Positions 19,631-29,500 of a stretch of DNA of 64,000 nucleotides are shown here, piece after piece; the first letter of the stretch is position 1; the number at the start of each line of letters is the position of its first letter. This DNA comes from Aurantiochytrium sp. KH105 (taxonomy: Eukaryota; Sar; Bigyra; Thraustochytrida; Thraustochytriidae), in assembly GCA_003116975.1 (NCBI GenBank), contig BGKB01000026.1, forward strand, positions 496,001 to 560,000. The letters run 5' to 3'. The notes under the pieces were generated by a model. It did not search any database and was not told the origin of the DNA. It was given only the letters and a program-made list of their open reading frames with translations. The position numbers were made by a program, and so were the translations under genes.

Positions 19631-22141
19631 TCAATTGTCCTCTTCCTCCACTGCTTCCTTTTCCAAGAGGTCTTGCGTCTCTTCTGAAGGCATCCACTTG
19701 TGAAAAGCGCCCAGTGCCGCCAAGGCTTCGCTGCCGAGGCTGCCAGCTTGCTCGCGTGTCAAGCGCTCGCAGAGGAGGTGCCCAGGACCACCGAATGAGT
19801 TTGTCACCGGAACGAGCGCGTCAAGCAATGCTTCGACCTCGCGCGCAAGGCTCTCGTCCACGTCGCCAATGACCAAGAGTCGCGCAGCGCTCACCAGCAA
19901 GTCTCCTGCTTCATGACGTAGCGAATTGAGCCGACCTGTCGCGAGAAAGTGTGCATCCGCTGCAGCTCTCCCGTTACTTGTGAAAAGAAGCATCACGGGA
20001 TGACGCATGACGCGCACAAGGCGTCGGCAGAGCGAAGGCTGCTGGGAGGCTGCGCGAACGAGCTGCTGCTCACTAAGAGCCCGCACAAGTGTCGAAAAAT
20101 GTGGCACCACACAGGTCGGAAGCGATCCATCGAGAAGCGCTTCCAAAACCACGAGACCACGGCCCGTCGCGGTCCAGCGAGCGTCCGTCGCGAGGCTTCG
20201 GGATCCGTCTGCCCCTTCGATGTGAGGCAGAATAAGCGTCAAATATGCATCCGGATCAACATAGCGCCCCGTGAGTTCTGCGCACTCGGCGATGCGCTCC
20301 TGAATCTCCGCATCCATGGCGAATCGATAATACGTGTCAATGATCCCGTTCAGCTCCATGGTCACGTGCTCCTCCATGTAGACAAGCATCGTACGCAAGA
20401 GACCTACTGCGTGCCCGCGTGTCGTTGCTTTCCAGTCCTGCAACTCCCGGAGGACGGTGTGCAGGAAGCGACGGCAGTGCTGACGCACGTACATGCGCGT
20501 GCCAAGTCTCGGCCGTGACTTCCACGGCGATGGCAATGGTTTGTTGTAATTGGCGCGACCTTGCGCGCCGTCAACGCCGTACTGCCGTTTTTCTATAATT
20601 TCATCGTGATGTTCCTCCTCGTACTGTCTGCCCAGTTCCTCGAGGGTCTCCAGAGCCGCGTTTTGGGCAGGTTCGAAGCTATCAGATAGGGCACTCAATA
20701 GAAATGGTAAGAGGCGTACTGCATGGTCCCAGCGATCCAAAAGGCCAGTGAGCCAGTTACCGAGCACCTTGTACAGCTCGAGACGAACCGATGCGTTTTC
20801 GTCGGTGACAAGATGGCCAAGGTAGTTAAGGCGGGTTTCACCTTGATAAAATGCGCAGATCGGAATCACATTGTCCTCGCGGAACCCCATGAGATCCACG
20901 ATGGCGTCCGTCCCGCCTCCTTTGCATTTATTCCGGTATGGGCAAGCCACAAGCGCCCCAATGCAGCGAATAGCCGCAGTCTTTACGGCCGAGCGACGGT
21001 GGCGCAAAGCCGGCATCAGCGAACGCACGAGTGCCGTGCAATAGTGGTGCATCGTGTTTTCGAACGCGCGCTCCTGCGCGATTTCTTGCAGCATTCGCAT
21101 GCCCTCAATACGAAGCGCAGGGAAAGGATCCACTGCGCATGCATGAAAGAACATGACCGTGTCATGAAAATATGGACCCAGCATAGAGTGCAGTCCGCGT
21201 CTCGTAAAGGAGCGTACCAGCGTAGCAAGCATAGTACAGAGGAGCAAGCGCACCTCTTCGGACGGTTCACGGACGGTGTGCCGAAGGGTGGTTCCTCCGT
21301 CCGGGAGCGGAATCGCCTTGCCGCGCTGCTTCGCCTCGTGCGCCTCGACGTCTCTCACCATCTCATTGTTCTGCAGGTCAAAGACAAAGGTGTCCGAGTT
21401 TCGATCCATCACTGCAGGATACAGATAAGGAAGCACGGGTCCAAGATCTTCGCATTTGGCAATGAACTTGGTGAGCATGATGGCAGAAAGTTCTCTGCAC
21501 TTTTCAGCTGTGTCTCCGAGTCTCCGCAGGAGGGGCTTTTGCAGTTCTGAAAAGACTTCTGACAGAACGTCATTGTCGAGCTCAGCGGGTTTTCCAGCGT
21601 CAGTCTTGTTCTCGGGGAAAAGTACGCTCATAAGCCGCTGCGCGGCATCGATACGTGCGCGAGGTGCATCTGCGTCGCTCAGCAGATTGATATCTCGCTG
21701 CAAAACTCGGAGAACAAGATTCGGGTTCGCCAGTACATCAGTGGGTAAGACTGGGCTTTTCTTTTGGTTTTCTTCGATGCGCCCATCGTGTTCTTCTGCC
21801 TCTACTTCTTCTTCTTTTCCAGCTTTTTCTTCATACTTTAGCTGCTGCTGCTGCTCTTTTGACGCGTCTACTGGTGCTTCCAGCAACGATTGGTGCTGTT
21901 TGCCCCGCTCATCTTCGTTGTTGCCCTTGTTGACACAGGTCGGCTTGCTCGTTGACTTCTTGGTTTTTTTGGTCTTCTTCTTTGGCTTGTCGGGTTTCAT
22001 GAGCGCACGAAGCGTCTTGTCCTGCGCGAACTTTTGCTGCACCGACGACGACCTTGAGCTATTTTCCTTGTGCTGCTGCAGCTCCCGAGCATCGCTCGCG
22101 AGCAGCTCGGCCCAAGCGTCAGCTGCCTTGGACGAGGTCAT
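19631..22141 (-). CDS. DNAAF5: Dynein axonemal assembly factor 5 (HEATR2)
   Basis: 836 residues from the ATG at 22141 (MTSSKAADAWAELL); human DNAAF5 has 855. The frame is open to 22507 but the extra part is unlike the family. The first 130 residues are charged and Lys-rich (KPKKKTKKTKKSTSK). The rest is HEAT repeats, with strong family matches: DAIVDLMGFREDNVIPICAF, RLNYLGHLVTDENASVR, KSRPRLGTRMYVRQHCRRFL, VLRELQDWKATTR and the GRYVDP...LPHIEG stretch. Known role: cytoplasmic chaperone cofactor needed to preassemble outer and inner dynein arms before transport into cilia. The gene lies 431 bases downstream of KAP3 on the same strand. Together they imply the organism builds a motile flagellum. 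Confidence 0.88.
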   Translation of the reverse strand: MTSSKAADAWAELLASDARELQQHKENSSRSSSVQQKFAQDKTLRALMKPDKPKKKTKKTKKSTSKPTCVNKGNNEDERGKQHQSLLEAPVDASKEQQQQLKYEEKAGKEEEVEAEEHDGRIEENQKKSPVLPTDVLANPNLVLRVLQRDINLLSDADAPRARIDAAQRLMSVLFPENKTDAGKPAELDNDVLSEVFSELQKPLLRRLGDTAEKCRELSAIMLTKFIAKCEDLGPVLPYLYPAVMDRNSDTFVFDLQNNEMVRDVEAHEAKQRGKAIPLPDGGTTLRHTVREPSEEVRLLLCTMLATLVRSFTRRGLHSMLGPYFHDTVMFFHACAVDPFPALRIEGMRMLQEIAQERAFENTMHHYCTALVRSLMPALRHRRSAVKTAAIRCIGALVACPYRNKCKGGGTDAIVDLMGFREDNVIPICAFYQGETRLNYLGHLVTDENASVRLELYKVLGNWLTGLLDRWDHAVRLLPFLLSALSDSFEPAQNAALETLEELGRQYEEEHHDEIIEKRQYGVDGAQGRANYNKPLPSPWKSRPRLGTRMYVRQHCRRFLHTVLRELQDWKATTRGHAVGLLRTMLVYMEEHVTMELNGIIDTYYRFAMDAEIQERIAECAELTGRYVDPDAYLTLILPHIEGADGSRSLATDARWTATGRGLVVLEALLDGSLPTCVVPHFSTLVRALSEQQLVRAASQQPSLCRRLVRVMRHPVMLLFTSNGRAAADAHFLATGRLNSLRHEAGDLLVSAARLLVIGDVDESLAREVEALLDALVPVTNSFGGPGHLLCERLTREQAGSLGSEALAALGAFHKWMPSEETQDLLEKEAVEEEDN

Positions 22142-22572
22142 CCTGTTCTCTCTGCCTTCTGCTTTTTTGCTTTTGCTCGTAGAAACGGCACCGGAAAGTC
22201 GCACAGACAGATAAGAAGGAAGACTGTCGCGCTGCAGCGTCTTGCGTGCTCCGGCGTACGAGCGTCGTCGTTCCGCAGTCTCCCCTCGCGGCTCGCCCGA
22301 GACAAGTCGGAGAGAGAGAAATATGATGCGCCCGAGTCTGCTCCTGTCCCAGAAGGCCTGGCGCGGCTGATTCGAGCTCAACGTCTTTGCATTCGAGCGA
22401 CTCATCAAGGCGCACTCGAGTGTCAGATGAAAAAACTGGTAAAAGTCGTCGGACCAAATGACGACGAAAACAGGAACAGTGGAGAGAAGAATATCGGGGT
22501 CCCTCAACCAAAAGGAATGGAAATGCGTGCAACATAAGTTTGGGTTTGTCTATCTTCCTTTCTTTCTGTTTG
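22142..22572. other. Spacer between KAP3 3' end and DNAAF5 start
   Basis: 431 bases between two co-oriented minus-strand genes. It holds the 3' UTR of KAP3 and the presumed promoter of DNAAF5. No other feature seen. Confidence 0.6.
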
Positions 22573-25416
22573 CTAATATTCTTCGCCAAGAAAAGAGTCC
22601 GGCGAGAGCGGACTCGCAGGACCATAGGCAGACACATGATGATGATGATGCCGGTACACTGAGGACTGGTGACGGAGGTTATCGTCCTCGTCGTCATCGT
22701 CGTCATCGTCATCGTCGTCGTCGTCACCGTTTGCGCCATGTCTGTGATGCGAACGATAGCGCGAGCGGTGCTGAAGCTCGCTATCGTCGTCGTCGTCATC
22801 ATCATCATGGTCCTCAAGATCGTCGAGCTCCTCTTGCATGACCATGTCAACCCATTCCTTGTTATGGATCGTGAAACGCTTGGCGCGAATCATTTTGCTC
22901 AGCGTTCCCTTCAGCTCGGAATAGCAGTTCTGGTCAGGCTCGGGGCTTACCACCTCCTCTTCTCCTTCTTCGGCGTCGAGGTCCGCAAAGTGACGACCTT
23001 TGCTCTTTTCCTCGTCCCCGCGTGTTCCAGAGATCGCTTTGCGCGCGATGCGTCGGTTAATGTCCATTGACGTCTCATTGGCCTCATCATGATCCACTAT
23101 CAAATCCAACAAGTTGTCGGCCATGCACCGAACAACGGGGTTTCGATGCTCCAAGAGGTCGCACACGTCGCGGGGCATCTGCGTCTCGTACAATAGAGCA
23201 TGGCCCGTGCCAGGATGGCGTAAAAGCCTATGGAAAGTGTACAGCGTCTGCAGCACAATCTCACTATCCTCTTGCTTTTCGTGGAGAACGTCGTAGATAA
23301 GCTTGATGAGCGCCGAACTGCAAATGAGGTGCGCAGCATCTGCGTCCAGGCACAATTGGCCAATCATGATCACTACCTCCAAAAGAACGTCATCTTCAGA
23401 GAAGCCTGGGAGAAGGTGCTTGTGCAGAAATTCGACGAGGTCGTGCTCTAGCACAAGGTGGCCAAAGGTGTCCGACTTTGACAAATCTGCTGGGGTGAGG
23501 CAGGCAAGAATGCCAAGCGTCTCAACAAGAACGCTCTGATTGTCTGTAAGTTTGAGCAAGAGAACAAGATCCTTCACATAGGGACTCCACATGCGCTTGC
23601 ATTTGTACCCAGATCCGCGCGAGGTCGCCGAACGCTTTCGCGTTGCAACCGCGAGGGTTTCGTCCTCTCCGCTGCTGCCTCCGCCACGTTTGCCACTGTT
23701 GCTGCTACTGCTTTCCAGAACTGCTTTGATACGCTTCTCCTCCTCTGCAGCCGAGACAGTCTTGGGGACCGGGTCGGGCAGGTCCTCCTGCAACTTGAGG
23801 GTCCATCGTGCGATGTTGCGAGCGACCTTGAGAAGAAGCGGGTCTTGACGCTTGATGGCGCGCTCAATAAGGCCTTTGAAGTTGTTACCTTGGCACATAA
23901 AGCTGCAGTTTCGCTCATTGAGACTGAGGTTGATGGCAAGCGCCGCGAGCTCCTTTCCGACATGTTGAGACGGGAAATCGATGATCATTCGCATCATGTA
24001 CGGAATAATCTCCGTATAGGTAAACATCGACTTGCAGGAATCGTCAATGGACAAATGGTACATAAGCCGCAAGGCAGCCGCGCGAAACTGTTTCTCTTGC
24101 AATAAATCGACGAGCTTGGGGATGATGCTGCACTTGACCATTTGCTCGCGGATCGCGGCGTCGAAAGAGAGATTGAACAGTGCCGATAGTGCCGCCTTCA
24201 TAAGACGGTCATTGGAGCACGGGATGAGCTTGATGAGATGCTCAACGACCTCAAAGTCGCGGAACTCGTCCTTATTTTCCCGTGTCACCGAGAGCTTCTG
24301 AATAAAGGTGCACGCCAAGACCAAAAGGTCTGCGTTTGTCGAGTTGCGTGTCGCAAGAATGCGCACAAGGTCCTGCGCCAGATCTCGCTTCGCCATCTTG
24401 CGCTCTACACGGTCGTCTTCGGCGAGATTGATGAGTACCTGAAGGCTGGCGCACAGAAGCTTGTCCTGCTTGCGCTCCATTCCTTTTGTTTTGGCTCGTT
24501 CCACCTTCATGTCAATGGGCTCATGGCGCTTTTTCTCCTTTCGAGGATCCACTTCAGGCGTCTCGCCTCGCTTCTGCGCCTCTGCGACGCGTTCTAAAAG
24601 CCCCATTTCCTCGACTCGCGCGGCGTGACGATCCAGCTCCCATTTGATAGCCCGCATCGTGTTGTTGCCGACCTGATGGTTGTGCAGGTACTGATGGAAC
24701 TGCGAAAAGGTGGAAAACGCGCAAAAGATGTTCATGATGTGCAGCGAAAGCTCCATCTTGCGACGCGCGTCTTCGCGAAGCGTGCGAGAAAGAGCGCCCA
24801 AAAGAGCCTCGTTTTCGGACAAGTCTTCAAGATTGCCCGCGTTTCGTGCCAACTGCAAAATCATGCTCGTGCCGTGTACCTTGGCTGACATGTCGTCATC
24901 GTAGAGCTTTTCGAGGTAGTCGGAAAGGTCGTCCATGTTTGCACTGTCGAGTTCCTCATTGGCCTTTTCCTCCTCACGACGCCGCTTTTCTTCGAGCTTT
25001 TGCTTTCTGCGCTCTTCCTTGCGCTTGCGTTCCGTGTCACGCTTGATCTTGCTGACGGAGTCTGCGCGGTAGCGTTCTTCTAGGGTCATTTCCTTGAGCT
25101 CCTGCAGCAGGTTTTCCACGTGTTGCACCTTGTTGTTGGGGATCAGATCGCTCTGCGCGACGAGTTGCCGCGCGTAGAGCCGCACGTCCGTGTGTGCATC
25201 TAATTTCACCTTCATGGGCATTCGATGCGTTTTGCGCTCGGTCTGCATGGCTTTGCCGGTATCGCCCACGACCGTGGCTTCGACCTCGTACGTGAGGATA
25301 AGGTCACGGTTGTCATAGTCAGCCGTCACATGGCCCGACTTCACCTTGCGTTTCAAGTATTTGGGGCTTTCACGGTAGTCGCCGTCGAAACTTGTGGCGG
25401 GATGCATGTTGCTCAT
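22573..25416 (-). CDS. KIFAP3: Kinesin-associated protein 3 (KAP3), kinesin-II subunit
   Basis: 947 residues from the ATG at 25416 (MSNMHPATSF); the upstream frame begins only at a TTG. The N-terminal part has YLKRKVKSGHVTADYDNRDL and LLQELKEMTLEERYR, then a Lys/Arg/Glu coil (KRKEERRKQKLEEKRRREEE). The KAP signature follows: MDDLSDYLEKLYDDDMSAKV, GTSMILQLARNAGNLEDL, ALLGALSRTLREDARR and FSTFSQFHQYLHNHQVG. About ten armadillo repeats run to residue 760. The C-terminus is unusual: two runs of Asp (about 868 and 895) and a His-rich stretch, making it longer than human KIFAP3 (792). Known role: non-motor subunit that links the heterotrimeric kinesin-2 motor to intraflagellar-transport cargo. It is divergent from the giant armadillo gene and upstream of DNAAF5. 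Confidence 0.9.
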   Translation of the reverse strand: MSNMHPATSFDGDYRESPKYLKRKVKSGHVTADYDNRDLILTYEVEATVVGDTGKAMQTERKTHRMPMKVKLDAHTDVRLYARQLVAQSDLIPNNKVQHVENLLQELKEMTLEERYRADSVSKIKRDTERKRKEERRKQKLEEKRRREEEKANEELDSANMDDLSDYLEKLYDDDMSAKVHGTSMILQLARNAGNLEDLSENEALLGALSRTLREDARRKMELSLHIMNIFCAFSTFSQFHQYLHNHQVGNNTMRAIKWELDRHAARVEEMGLLERVAEAQKRGETPEVDPRKEKKRHEPIDMKVERAKTKGMERKQDKLLCASLQVLINLAEDDRVERKMAKRDLAQDLVRILATRNSTNADLLVLACTFIQKLSVTRENKDEFRDFEVVEHLIKLIPCSNDRLMKAALSALFNLSFDAAIREQMVKCSIIPKLVDLLQEKQFRAAALRLMYHLSIDDSCKSMFTYTEIIPYMMRMIIDFPSQHVGKELAALAINLSLNERNCSFMCQGNNFKGLIERAIKRQDPLLLKVARNIARWTLKLQEDLPDPVPKTVSAAEEEKRIKAVLESSSSNSGKRGGGSSGEDETLAVATRKRSATSRGSGYKCKRMWSPYVKDLVLLLKLTDNQSVLVETLGILACLTPADLSKSDTFGHLVLEHDLVEFLHKHLLPGFSEDDVLLEVVIMIGQLCLDADAAHLICSSALIKLIYDVLHEKQEDSEIVLQTLYTFHRLLRHPGTGHALLYETQMPRDVCDLLEHRNPVVRCMADNLLDLIVDHDEANETSMDINRRIARKAISGTRGDEEKSKGRHFADLDAEEGEEEVVSPEPDQNCYSELKGTLSKMIRAKRFTIHNKEWVDMVMQEELDDLEDHDDDDDDDDSELQHRSRYRSHHRHGANGDDDDDDDDDDDDEDDNLRHQSSVYRHHHHHVSAYGPASPLSPDSFLGEEY
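22683..22735. repeat. GTC/ATC trinucleotide run inside KAP3
   Basis: A coding trinucleotide tract that encodes one of the two poly-Asp runs at the C-terminus of KAP3 on the minus strand. Its length may vary between strains. Confidence 0.85.
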
Positions 25417-26527
25417 GTCTTTTGCTGGTTGGTCGTACGAAGAGTCGTCGCACAAGCGCAGGTGCTAAGCGTTTACTTGCTCTTGCGAGCAAACTGTCTG
25501 TGAGAAGAGCAGAGAAACCTGCTGCGTTACCCTTCCTTTATGGCACGCACACGCCTACGCGCTCGCACTCGCACTCGCACTCGTACTCACTCTCGTACGC
25601 GCGCGCGTGAGCGCTGGCAATAGGCCTACAGACGGCTCTCTTGGTCCGCGCAGGGTAGCGAGCTTGCTTCGATCGCTCTCGGGTTCTGGCTTTCCTTTTA
25701 CCTAAAACCTCAAATCCTCCTCACGTTCCTTTCCTTTATCCCCTCTCTCTCTCCTCAAGAGATAATTTTGAGCATAAGCACAAAATCGGGCCGGACAATG
25801 ACCAACGCTCACTTGTTCACACGCCCCTTCCCCCCTTCCTCATTGCGCGCGCGCGCGCGTTAAAAGTTGCAAGAAAGGCACGCGCGAGAGTCTTATTTTT
25901 CTTGCGCTCTCAGCCGCAAGACAACCCAAGGCATGTCCGTTGCGCAACCCATTTTCGTATCTGTTTTGTTGCAAGTTGCGTTGATGCGATGTGGCACTCA
26001 CAATAAGCAGTCAAGCGACAGGCGTCGTAGTTTGTGGCCTTTCCTTTCTGTGCGGTACTAGCGTTCCCGCCTGCCCTCGTCTTCTTTTCGCAAGGCAGAA
26101 GAAGACGGATAGGGCCGGGCCGACAGTGAGGGCGCCAACGTTCTGATTTACCCTCTTTTTTTTTTAGTAGTCAACTTGCTACGAGTTGAAAGGCAGCGAG
26201 ACAAGAAAGCTCAACATTCTACTTATTACCCGAGCTTGACGAAAGCTCTTCAGACTTGAGGACCCGCCCATTCGCCACCCGAGAGGGGAAAGGGTGGCGA
26301 GGCGGAGTTCGAGGACGACGGACGAGAACGAGGAGCCAGGGCACCTCGCAAAAAGAGAAGGTATCGCTCGCTCGGCCGGCTGGCTGGCTGACGACGTTGT
26401 AAAGCTTTATTGAGGGCGAGAACAGCTAGTTGCTGGCTAGCTGCGTCGAGAAAACACAAGAGTATAGACACACAAACATCCATAATCTCCTCGACGAGCC
26501 GCTGTCGCGAAGAAGTACACTTGCATC
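25417..26527. other. Divergent promoter region KAP3 / giant armadillo gene
   Basis: 1.1 kb between two divergently transcribed genes. It has a (CGCACT)n-like run at 25560-25590, TAGGCCTA at 25621-25628, a (GC)n run near 25847-25860 and a T-run at 26157-26165. No ORF with a family signature. Confidence 0.6.
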
Positions 26528-29500
26528 ATGGCAAAGGTTCTCGAGACGCTAATTGCCCGCGGGCGTCGCGTGCGGAGGCCACGTGAGCAGCGCGAGGTCG
26601 CCTTTGGTCTTGCTGATCTCTCCACGCATCCAGACATTCACACACGCATGGTGCAAAAGGGAGCATGCACCTCGCTCATCCAACTTCTCGAACGTTCCGG
26701 TGACCTCGAGACGCAGCGCTTCTCCGCACTTGCCCTGGGAAACATGGCCTCGACCGCGGAGAATCGCGTCAAAATGGTACATGCTGGATGCTGCCGCCCG
26801 CTTATTACGTATATAGGTAGCGAAGCCGGAGACACAATAGGCAGGCAGTACGCAGCTCTTGCGCTCGGAAACCTAGCTGCAAACACTGCAAATCACGAGG
26901 AAATCGTGCATCTCAACGCAATTGAAGCACTCATCATGCTTTTGCGAGCTGAAGACGTTCAATGTGGTAGATACGCGGCCTTTGCAATCAGCAACTTGGC
27001 ATCCAATGAACAACACCGTGCTCAGATTGTCGAAGAAGGAGCCATTGCTCCGTTGGTGGAGCTTGCGTGCTCGGATGACTCGAATGTGCAGCGTCAAGCG
27101 CTTGCCGCTCTCCGCGGTTTGGCCATTTCACCGGAGAATCGCTCACTCATCGTCAAAGAGGGCGTTCTTGATCCGCTCGTTCTCATGGCGCGCTCCGAAG
27201 ATGTGGCGATCCAGCGAGAAGTGGGCGCAGCTCTAAACTCCCTGTCGTCGCTCGACGAGAACAAGTCCGAGATTGCAGATCGCGCGATTTCCACAATCAT
27301 TTCTCTCGCACTTTCCGGTGACGCAGAGGTCGAGAAACAGGCCGTGTGTACAATGGCCAATCTGCTCGAAATGGTCGAGCTCCACGACAAAGTGCTCGAC
27401 GAATCAGGTCTCCCGCCTCTCATTGCTCTTGCTGTCTCTGACGACGTTGCCACCAAGGGCGAAGCGTGCCGCGCCATCGCAAACCTTGCTGCAAATCGTG
27501 ACATTCAGCAGCAAGTGATGCGTGAAGGTGGCATGCGACCTCTCATCGACGCGCTTTCGGTCAAAGACATTAGCTCGCAGCGTTTTGGTGCTCTTGGTCT
27601 CGCCAATCTTGCCACCAATGTTGCCTACCAGGTCAAAATTGTGCAGGAAGGCGCCGTGGCGCCGCTCATTGAGCTTGCTGCCGACCCCGAGCGCGAGATC
27701 GAGGCGAGACGCTATGCAGTTCTTTGCATTGCTAATCTTGCGGCCACCATTGGTAATCACCCGGCCTTGCTCCAGGAAGGCGTCCTCGCGGCACTGTACT
27801 CGCTGTCGAATGCTGCTGACGTCATGAGTCAATACTATGTCGCCTATGCGCTGGCAAACCTTTCGTCGAACGCTCGCAATCACGAAGTTATCGTGGAAAT
27901 GGGCGGCCTCCAGCCGCTCATCACTCTCAGCTACTCGCGCGACCCTGACGTACATCATCAAGCCGCCGCGGCAATTCGGGGACTGTCTGTGAATGACACG
28001 AACAAGATGAAAATTGTTCAGGAAGGAGGTCTCGAGCCCCTTGTGCTCCTCATGAAGTCCCGCGATGTTGAGGTGTTGCGTGAGGTCGTGGCAGCCTTGT
28101 GCAACTTGAGCATCTCCGACGAGACCAAATTTGAGATGGCCAAAAGTGGAGCGCTACCGCCTCTCATTATGCTGGCGCTCAACGAGGACATGGAGGTTTC
28201 ACGACAATCGTGTGCGGCGCTCGCCAACGTAGCAGAAATTCCGGAGAACCAGGTCAAGCTTGGTCACGAGCAAGCCATTGAAAAGCTCATTCAAGCTCTT
28301 CGCTCCCCCTTTGTAGAAGTGCAACGCGAGGCAGGTCGTGCCATTGCAAATTTAGCCGCCAACTCCGACAATCAGGACCGCATCATCGAAGGAGGAGGTC
28401 ACCAGGTTCTTATTTCGTACTTGCTTTCCCCAGACACGGCATCTCAGCGTGTTGGCGCCATGGGTATTGGCAACCTCTCCACCAGCACAAAGCACCGCGT
28501 GGCCTTGATGCAATCTGGCGCCTTGGAACCTCTTATGTCTCTCGCTCGGTCCGAAGATCTCGAGCTTGAGATTCAGCGCTTTGCGGTCCTTGCGACTGCG
28601 AATTTGGCGTCCTCTGTGGATAATCACGTCCAGCTCGTGGAGGAAGGTGCGTTGCCTCTCCTCATTTCGCTCTCAAGCTCTCCGGACCCCGAGGTTCGCC
28701 AGTATGCAGCTTTCGCTCTCGTTCGCATGGCTCACAATGCCGAGATCCGAAAGAAAATTACGGACGAGGGTGGGTTAGAGCCTGTTCTCTTTCTTGCACG
28801 AACCAACGACGCAGAGATTCACTGCGAGGTTCTTCCTGCACTCTGCACGCTTTCTTTCGCGGATGCCAACAAGGTCGAAATCTGTCGCCACGGAGGTCTG
28901 GAACCGCTCGTGGAGCTCTGCGAAGTAACAGAGGACCCGATCATGGCGCAGCAAGCCTGCTGCGCGCTTGCCAACCTTGCAGAAGAGGTTGAAAACCAGG
29001 CACTCATCGTGCAGAAGGGGGTCATCGCGCCACTCATCCGTGCTTTGCAAACGGATTTTCCCGACGCAAATCGCGAGGCGGCGCGTTGTCTCGGCAATCT
29101 TGCCGCAAATTGCGAGTACGGCGAGGAAATGTTCCGCTGTGGCGTCGTAGAGTGCCTTGTGCTCATGTTGCGTCATGACAATATTGGTTGTCAACGCATG
29201 GCGTCGATGGCGCTCGCAAACCTTGCAACGAACATCAAACTGCAGACCAAACTCGTGCACATGGAGGTTGTAGAGCCCATGATCACCATGGCTTCTAAAG
29301 GCTTGGATACGAATACAACATCAGACGCAGAAACAGAACGGTACGCGTTGCTGTGTCTTGCAAATCTTGCTGTGTCTCCCGAGAACCACGAGTACTTGAT
29401 CAATTCTGGTACGTTGGATCTCGTTGTTGGTTTCAGCAAGTCGCGAGATGTGGTGTGTCGGCAGCACGCCATCTATGCGCTCGGAAACTTCGCTTCAAGC

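Noticed and set aside
20723-21550. Plus-strand 275-codon frame opposite DNAAF5
   Set aside because: Antisense of a well-supported gene on the minus strand with a known family.
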